The notes under the pieces were generated by a model. The model saw only the letters and a program-made list of their open reading frames with translations, did not search any database and was not told the DNA's origin. A program made the position numbers and the translations under genes. Below are positions 16,134 to 21,718 of a stretch of 21,718 nt of DNA, in pieces. The number at the start of each line of letters is the position of its first letter. Positions within the stretch are counted from its first letter, which is position 1. The DNA comes from Chara braunii (Eukaryota; Streptophyta; Charophyceae; Charales; Characeae), in NCBI GenBank assembly GCA_003427395.1, contig BFEA01000943.1, positions 7,861 through 29,578 of the forward strand, given 5' to 3'.

Positions 16134-16926
16134 TGAAATGAGTCGTCAAGCACAACCTCGCATATATCAATGAACATTCACATGAGAGTTCACACGTGAG
16201 AAGCCGAATCGAGATGCAATCAACACTTGAAGATGTCTCCAATATTTTTTCCAATATACAACAATGTTCGTCTCCAGCGGCTCTGCCGCACACACACACA
16301 CAACGGATCCCAATCAGGTGGCGGCTATGGCTTCTCTCCCTTCTCGCTCCCTCTCTCTCTCTCGTATTGCTTCTCTCTGACTTGGCTCACTCTGCCTCAC
16401 TCTCTCTCTCGCTTACTATAACCTAGATCGTCACCCTGGATACACCCACTCAGTTAGCCTTCACCTTGGTGGCTATGGTCGCCGTCGTCCTGCTCTACCT
16501 CTAGCCAAGCACCGTCTTCTTCTTCAGGCGCACAGTGCCCAAGTTGCCTTGAAGCACAAGCAGCAGCAGCACTTCTGCATCTCGCAACTGAACAAGTGAC
16601 GAGCGGCTGCACTGTAGCAGCTAAAGATAGGTCTTGGCTTTGCTTGGCTTGGCTTGGCTTGGCTTGGCCAGACCGGTACTGGTCGGCCGCGGCCTGTCTG
16701 CTGCAAACATTTTGTCGGTCCGGTAGCTTCCGGACTTTCCTGGGACATGCTGCAAAATTGGACTTGGGACTGTCGGACCGGACTGGACTCTTCTGGACTT
16801 TTCTTGTCGGGTACCGGACGAACCTACGACGTTTCGGACCCCTACATCCTACGGCCTACCGTACTGGACTGGGACTTGTCAGGACCCTGGGACCAGGACT
16901 GGATGTCTGCCGCATGAATCCTTTCA
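16134..16926 (-). repeat. 5' LTR (right copy)
   Basis: About 793 bp; left boundary TGAAATGAG next to the PBS, right boundary CTTTCA followed by GAATG. Diverged from the left LTR by substitutions, by the (CA)n length and by an extra stretch near 16165-16215. A run of GGCTT units at about 16637-16668 has varied between LTRs. Confidence 0.85.
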
Positions 16927-17993
16927 GAATGAATCTTCCACTAGTACATAGAGAGATACACCACCATAATTTGTATTTTGTGCATCTGTTGAGCAGTGCA
17001 GCAGGGCCCTGTATCTGGAGAGAGACACCACCAACTTTTGTTTTTAACTGCACAAAACATGCTTCGATATTCTTCAGATGATAATAGAAGCAAAATCTTC
17101 CCGGCCCCCCCTTCCAAACCCCCCCACCGCTTTGGAAAGGAGGAGGATCAAAGAAGATGATTCGGTGAGTTTGGTCGTGAATATGTTCCATGGTTGTTGA
17201 CCATACGTCATGCTTTCCCATGATATCGAATTTAATTGAATTGTCTCCTGAAGGTTTAGGTCCTTGCGTGAGTACCTTCTCAGGCAATCTAGTGCCGCGT
17301 GGATTCTCAAGTCTCGGGCTCGCTATTGACATCGAGCACGAATTCAGCCGTGGCTTACTGTCCACGTATATGCCCGCCGCCTGCTTGAGACGTGGACAGT
17401 AACGTATGGCCCGGAATGGGACCGGCTTCACGTATCAAGTCCGTTATCCTAACCTTACCTTCTGCTTCATCGAAGCCGTTCCTCGACTTTCGCGTGCTGC
17501 TTTCAGGTATTTCTCAAGGACGATGATAGAAGCGGAACTTTCCCTGCCCCAAGAGAAAATATGAAATCAGGGAATTCAGTGACTTCGCTGATGAATGTTG
17601 CACGTTTGGTTGGTGATGTGTGTAAGGCATAGCACTAGTACGCACTACATAGGAAGTACCACACAGTATGGATGGATGTTACTCATGGATGATATTGCTA
17701 TTGCATAGTACCCCAGCGACGTACTGCATCGTACCTACTGCATAGCATGGGCCACTTAGTACGGAGAACACCCTAGGGCAGAATAGTGTAATCCACATTT
17801 CGTCACTGAATGACACCTTCTCCCCCAGCTCGTATTCAATACTATTCGTAATGTAGTTGAACGTTTGGGTTTCAACTCTTGGTTGCATCGTCAGTTTAGG
17901 TGTTCGCTCAGTTTGCTGTGGACTTTTCTAGCCGGGTCTCCATCTCTCATTCTGAATCTGAATCTCATGCTGTCGTCTTTTTGTTCCCTGCAG
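16927..17993 (+). other. Intron 1, 3' part
   Basis: Non-repetitive intron sequence between the retroelement and the 17994 exon. It contains a perfect 13-bp inverted repeat, TTACTGTCCACGT (17355-17367) with 17390-17402, and ends in a pyrimidine-rich tract (TGTCGTCTTTTTGTTCCCTGCAG), a good 3' splice site. Confidence 0.7.
17355..17402. repeat. Perfect 13-bp hairpin
   Basis: TTACTGTCCACGT and its exact reverse complement ACGTGGACAGTAA are separated by 22 bases. It has no T-run tail and no obvious role. Confidence 0.8.
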
Positions 17994-18701
17994 GTGCATC
18001 AGCCATCAACAACAAGCTCAAGGTCGGCGGGCTCACACTCAAGGTGGGATGTTCCCTATGCGTCGTCAAACCAGGGCTATGAGCAATTACAGGTTCCATC
18101 ATATGCTACCTCCCCATCGCATCCTTCCCAGGGGCAACAACATCAGCAGCATGCACAGAGCGGATATGGTTGGGGGGATGCCCGGCACCAATCTCAATAC
18201 CCCCCAAAGCAGCAGCCGCAGCAAGCTAGCTCTGCAAAGCCTCATCCGCAGCAAATGCCACAGCAACAACGGTCTCAGCAGCACCAGTCCCAGCAGCATC
18301 AGTCCCAGCAAGAGGATATGTACCAATTGCCCTCTATACCTCAAGCTCATCCGCCAGTTCCATCGCAGATGAAATTGCCACAACACCAGTCTCCACAGCA
18401 GCAGCCACAAGCAGCACAGAAGCGACAGCCTTCTCCACTTCCCCAACGGCCACCGCCACCATCATTGGCATCACAACAAGCTATGGCTTCATGGCGGATG
18501 GCAAATGCAGGCTACCAGGTTCCTACAAATCCACGTATAGCACCTGTAATTGCTGGGAAAGCAGCACCCCAGGATTCAAGTGTCAGTGCTGGCAGTGGCA
18601 GCGCTGCTCCAAGACCAGCCTATGTTAACATTGCTGGAGGGACCTCTTTGGGTACACAACCGTCTTCTGCAAACAATTCGTCTGCTGATGAAGTCCTCAA
18701 G
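17994..18701 (+). CDS. SAC3A: SAC3A/LENG8-like protein, internal exon (Q/P-rich part)
   Basis: 236 codons, phase 0 at both ends: acceptor CCCTGCAG before GTGCATCAG, donor AAG|GTGAGT. It joins in frame to 11319. It encodes VHQPSTTSSRSAGSHSRWDV, SNQGYEQLQVPSYATSP, a glutamine-rich tract (QSQYPPKQQPQQ, QQQRSQQHQSQQHQSQQ), QRPPPPSLASQQAMASWRMA and then GYQVPTNPRIAPVIAGKAA followed by PAYVNIAGG. The PTNPRIA and PAYV words resemble the segment preceding the SAC3 core in land-plant SAC3A-type proteins as I recall them. The Q/P-rich part is probably disordered. Another frame on the same strand (18049-18372) and one on the minus strand are shadows. Confidence 0.75.
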
Positions 18702-20153
18702 GTGAGTTGTGGTAGTGGTTGGTGGCTGTCACAGTTGCAATGTTGCCGGTGTTGAGGCTGGTTGTCGTTTTTCAGTTAACCCACGACTGATCGAAAACTC
18801 TTGTAGGCGAAGTGCCTGGGTAGGGGGAAATGACTGGAATCAGGAGCAGGCTGTCTTGTGCGTCGGAAGTACAGCTTCTCTGCCTCCTACTCAATGTCCC
18901 CCTCCTCCACCTTGTCGTGCTCTTAATGGAGGAGCAGGAGGAGAAGAAGAACAGAAGAATGGAAGAAGAAAAGAAGAAAAGCAGCAGCAGTGGGAGGAGG
19001 GGTGAAGTGGTGCCATGCCTTTGTGCTGCCAAGCTCTCTCTCTCTCTCTCTGTCTTGTTTCTCCTGTTGACGGTTGCCTCATAGCTAGTTTATGTGCACA
19101 GTTATCTTTTTGTTTCTGTCTGAAGCTAGGGGGAGTACGGACCAAGTAACTCAACTGATAAGAATCCCTTGGGAGGAACATATTATTGCAAAAGGCTTGT
19201 CCTCTCTGATCGGTCTTTGTGGCAGTTATCGATTCAGCATGATGCTATTGTGGATGTCTGGTGTGCATGCCTGTTCACTGACACTGGACAATTGAGGGAT
19301 GGCAGTCTTAGGGAACTGCACAAAAAGCTAGTGCCATGTTAGGATATCAAGTACTGTGTATTGCTCTGTGGACGATTCCTGTTTGTTAAAGTCTCCAGTC
19401 AAAGGGGAAAAAAATGCAGGCCTATTAATGCCGGATGATGGAGTGGAACCTTGAATGGCGGGATGGTGATGAATACGCAGGTGCTGAGGTGTCTGCAGGG
19501 CCACGGTGATTACTAATTGTAGTGATTCGTGTATGTAGCTATCTCATGAGTTTAATCGTGTAGAACCATGATACCGAAAGCTGTACATGTTCTGACACAG
19601 TGCACTTGAGATGTGAATCTGAATCAATGTACAAGAACAGTACACCTGACTAATTAGATATGTTAAGGTCGTTCCAGTCATTCAGAAGTGGGCACCATTC
19701 CTGTGAAATGTATCGAGTGAAGATATAGAGGTGAGGCTCAGCATGTACTAACAGTTCATGCCCCTGCTCTGTGTGTGTGCGTGGGGGGCGGGGGGGCAGG
19801 TGGGGTTCGTGTGCATATGCAGATTGTGCTCGTTGTTTGTCTGTATGCGTATGTATGTGTGTGTGTGTGTGTTATCTTTTGCGTGCATGTGTGTGTGTGT
19901 GTGTGTGTGTGGGCTTGTGTGCGTGCATGTCAGCCCATGTGTAGGATTGTGTGGGCTAGTTGTGTTGTGTGTGTGCGGGCTTGCGTGCATGCAGGTGTGT
20001 GCATATGTGGGCTGTGTTGTTTCGTGTGTGTGTGTGTGTGGGTGTGTGGACTTGTGCATGCATGTGTTGTTGTGTGTGTGTATGTCTCTGCGTGTTGGAT
20101 TTTCTTTTTGGCCCTGTGAGTCACTTTTGTGGGTGTGCTTTGTGGCATTGCAG
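18702..20153 (+). other. Intron 2 (about 1.45 kb)
   Basis: Donor GTGAGT at 18702, acceptor GGCATTGCAG at 20153. It contains an A/G-rich stretch (18924-19000), a (CT)n tract near 19034-19050, otherwise unique sequence, and a TG-rich region (19770-20090) just before the acceptor. Confidence 0.75.
19770..20090 (+). repeat. TG/TGTG-rich microsatellite region
   Basis: Repeated (TG)n runs (for example 19855-19871, 19889-19911, 20024-20040) are interspersed with GCATGC, GTGCATG and TGGGCT words. The region ends about 60 bases before the 3' splice site of the next exon. Open frames through it are translations of TG repeat (C/V/H/T-rich). Confidence 0.85.
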
Positions 20154-20255
20154 CCAGGGATGTTCCCGCCCAGCTTGCTTGCATATGTTGAACGAGCATT
20201 GAACCGGTGCAAGGATGATTCGCAGAAGGCAGCCTGTCAAGATGTTATGAAAGAG
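20154..20255 (+). CDS. SAC3A: SAC3A/LENG8-like protein, exon at the start of the conserved SAC3 region
   Basis: 34 codons, phase 0 both ends, acceptor TTGCAG and donor GAG|GTATGT. It encodes PGMFPPSLLAYVERALNRCK followed by DDSQKAACQDVMKE. The FPPSL..YV(E/K)RAL..C(K) motif followed by a charged helix and VMKE is the hallmark leading into the SAC3/GANP domain of plant SAC3A and animal LENG8 proteins. This is the strongest evidence for the gene's identity. The rest of the domain must follow beyond intron 3, which the window does not finish. The open frame extending upstream to 19758 is only TG-repeat intron. Confidence 0.75.
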
Positions 20256-20385
20256 GTATGTACCATGTACGAGTTCGTGTACTATTTACATGTAAGGCAT
20301 CCTGTTGAAGGCAGCCTGTCAAGATGTTAACTTGTACTATGTACATGTGTACTATTTACATGTAAGGCATCCTGTTGTTGGTTCC
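20225..20385 (+). repeat. 82-bp tandem duplication spanning the exon end
   Basis: GAAGGCAGCCTGTCAAGATGTTA occurs at 20225 (in the exon) and again at 20307 (intron), each followed by TGTACTATTTACATGTAAGG and CATCCTGTTG. In the second copy the sequence carrying GAAAGAG|GTATGT is altered, so the exon end and donor are lost. Confidence 0.85.
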
Positions 20386-20483
20386 AGTTCCATGCGGGAT
20401 GGCCCAGACAGCAATTGGTTAAAGCCCGATGGCGTGGATGCGAGTGGAATGGTCAATTTCCCTACACTACTAAAATTGCTAAC

Positions 20484-20680
20484 GTGACAAATCTGAAATC
20501 CGGGCCGTCGTCGGTCCTGCCGGCCCACGGCCTAGATCGACCGAACCATGTAACAAATCTGCCATCTGGGCCATCGGGTCCTTCCAGGCCGACGACCAGG
20601 ATAGATGCGGTCTTAAGATCTTAGGACCGCGCCGAGATCCAGGCCGTCGATTCGGACCGACGGCTCAGATAGACGGGCCG
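20484..20680 (+). repeat. GC-rich diverged direct repeats
   Basis: GTGACAAATCTGAAATCCGG (20484) and GTAACAAATCTGCCATCTGG (20550) begin two units 66 bases apart, both leading into GGGCCRTCG. The sequence then continues with CCGTCG/GGACCG-rich words. The palindrome GGTCTTAAGATC-TTAGGACC lies at about 20608-20628. Confidence 0.55.
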
Positions 20681-20870
20681 AGTGCCGTGGGGTACTTCCG
20701 GAGTTCACGGCGTCGGCCCAACCCAACTTTCGCGTTGGACTGGGTGTTGTAGTGCAGCGCCCTCGGTCCGTTGTATTCGGTGTTGTCGTGCTTCTGCTGT
20801 TGTCGTGAAGCGCGCCGTGTGCCCGGTTATGAAGTGCCCTGTCGTGAATCTCTCTCTCTCTCTCTCTACT

Positions 20871-20951
20871 GTGGTTGGCCGTTGGTGCTGTAAGCTGTGG
20901 CTCTCTCTCGCTCGCTCGCCTGTGGTTGGCCGTGGTTTGTGGTTGGCCGTT
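20871..20951 (+). repeat. GTGGTTGGCCGT triplication
   Basis: The 12-mer GTGGTTGGCCGT occurs at 20871, 20922 and 20939, with CTCTCTCTC and CGCTCGCTCG runs between the first two. Confidence 0.7.
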
Positions 20952-21134
20952 CGGAGTTCTGCACCAACGACGCCTGAACGCTGGTCGAAGATGGCAGACA
21001 CAGGTCCCTGCTTCCTCCTCCCTCTCCCCCTGACTTCCGCTGCCCCTCCTCCGTTCTCCACCGCTCCTACTCCACGTGTCCTGCGATCTCTGCCACTCTC
21101 CGCTCCTCTGCCGCCCGTCCCCCCTTCTGCTTTC

Positions 21135-21136
<2 letters not shown>

Positions 21137-21177
<41 letters not shown>

Positions 21178-21382
21178 CGAACCTAACTACGCCCCCCAAA
21201 ACGACAACGACGACCAAGCGACGATCAAGTGTCGTATCTGTTCTGATCAGAGAGAGAGAGACCCAGAACAGAGACCCTAAACTAACTAACTAACCTGCCC
21301 CCAAAAACGACGACGACGATGACGATCAAGTGAGGTATCTGTTCCGATCAGTTTGCAAAACGGCGTGCGCACGTGCGGGCCC

Positions 21383-21420
<38 letters not shown>

Positions 21421-21540
21421 CCCAACTAACTAACTACTCCGCCCCCCAAAACGATGACGACGATGACAATCAAGTGCCCCGGGCCCCCCCCAAAAAAAAC
21501 GACGATGACGATCAAGTGTAGTATCTGTTCCGATCAGTTT
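21137..21540 (+). repeat. (AG)n-punctuated tandem units
   Basis: (AG)n tracts at about 21140-21174, 21249-21261 and 21386-21417 are each followed by ACCC.., AACTAACTA, a C-run, AAAACGACGACGA-like sequence and GATCAAGTG. Units then continue RTATCTGTTCYGATCAG. Three units and a fourth partial one (21481-21540, starting at the C-run) are visible, with unit lengths of roughly 110-140. Confidence 0.8.
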
Positions 21541-21563
21541 GATATCTGACCCGTGGACCATTG

Positions 21564-21658
21564 GGATATTTTTTATGTATAAAAAAATGGAAAACAGCGA
21601 GCGACACACACACACACACAGGATATTTTTTATGTATAAAAAATGGAAAACAGCGAGC

Positions 21659-21718
<60 letters not shown>
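21564..21718 (+). repeat. 57-bp duplication ending in (CA)n at the window edge
   Basis: GGATATTTTTTATGTATAAA followed by AAATGGAAAACAGCGAGCGA occurs at 21564 and 21621, each followed by (CA)n. The second (CA)n runs to the window end (about 58 bases visible), where a contig end is likely. Confidence 0.9.

Larger units (their letters stand above)
12568..16926 (-). mobile_element. Internally deleted Ty3/gypsy-type LTR retrotransposon (chromovirus-like)
   Basis: A 4359-bp element inserted antisense in intron 1. Two direct ~0.8-kb LTRs (12568-13368 and 16134-16926) start TGAAATGAG and end TCCTTTCA on the + strand, so TG...CA on both strands. Directly inside the right LTR a PBS (16118-16132) reads TGGTATCGGAGCTGG on the minus strand. 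Inside the left LTR lies a short purine tract. The target repeat (A)GAAT flanks both sides (12563-12567; 16926/16927-16930). In minus-strand order the interior carries gag-like fragments, an integrase C-terminus and a chromodomain. Protease, RT and RNase H are absent. Frames are broken and the LTRs differ at many sites, so the insertion is old and non-autonomous. Confidence 0.85.
20256..21718 (+). other. Intron 3, truncated by window end
   Basis: Starts with GTATGT. No further exon was recognised. It contains the partial exon copy, 66-bp GC-rich repeats (20484-20600), GTGGTTGGCCGT triplication and the AG- and CA-rich repeats listed separately. The continuation of the SAC3 domain is not visible up to the window end. 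Confidence 0.6.

Noticed and set aside
15635-16141. 168-codon + strand open frame
   Set aside because: Antisense to the retroelement leader, crosses the PBS and T-rich dispersed repeat, and shows no family features.
19758-20153. Upstream extension of the SAC3A exon as coding
   Set aside because: It translates TG repeats into C/V-rich sequence; a clear acceptor CAG at 20151-20153 precedes the conserved motif.

Overview
This is a eukaryotic, gene-poor and repeat-dense window. It carries large introns, many microsatellites, long homopolymer runs and three isolated N's. The only host gene I can support is on the + strand: three in-frame exons (10189-11319, 17994-18701, 20154-20255) of a plant-type SAC3/GANP-family protein of the SAC3A/LENG8/THP3 kind. 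The third exon carries an FPPSL..YVERAL..C motif and the second an IPTNPRIA-like motif. These motifs, a retrotransposon primer-binding site resembling that complementary to plant initiator tRNA-Met, and the repeat-swollen introns together suggest a streptophyte; a charophycean alga such as Chara is my best guess (inference, not proven).

Layout: 1-10188 has no gene I can defend. It is a mosaic of T-rich and TC-rich tracts, tandem repeats and many foldback (inverted-repeat) sequences. These include a recurrent ~80-bp hairpin element, a 44-bp repeat present in both orientations, and five copies of a ~110-130 bp unit with a Pol III B-box-like sequence. A sequencing-library artefact (Nextera mate-pair junction flanked by a 163-bp exact duplication) sits at 1934-2302. 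A hammerhead-like core lies at 872-921.

10189-20255 is the SAC3A-like gene portion. Its N-terminal part is disordered: first exon P/G/Y/A-rich, second exon Q/P-rich. All exon boundaries seen are phase 0. Intron 11320-17993 (about 6.7 kb) holds an antisense LTR retrotransposon, 12568-16926. It has two ~0.8-kb LTRs, a TG...CA structure, a PBS, a short purine tract, a target-site repeat (A)GAAT, gag-like fragments, an integrase C-terminal fragment and a chromodomain, but no protease, reverse transcriptase or RNase H. It is therefore an internally deleted, non-autonomous Ty3/gypsy chromovirus relic.

20256-21718 is downstream intron sequence, cut by the window edge. It holds a tandem partial copy of the third exon, GC-rich repeats, (AG)n-punctuated repeats and a terminal (CA)n tract. 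The first exon(s) with the start codon and the catalytic/PCI-like SAC3 core lie outside what I can identify.
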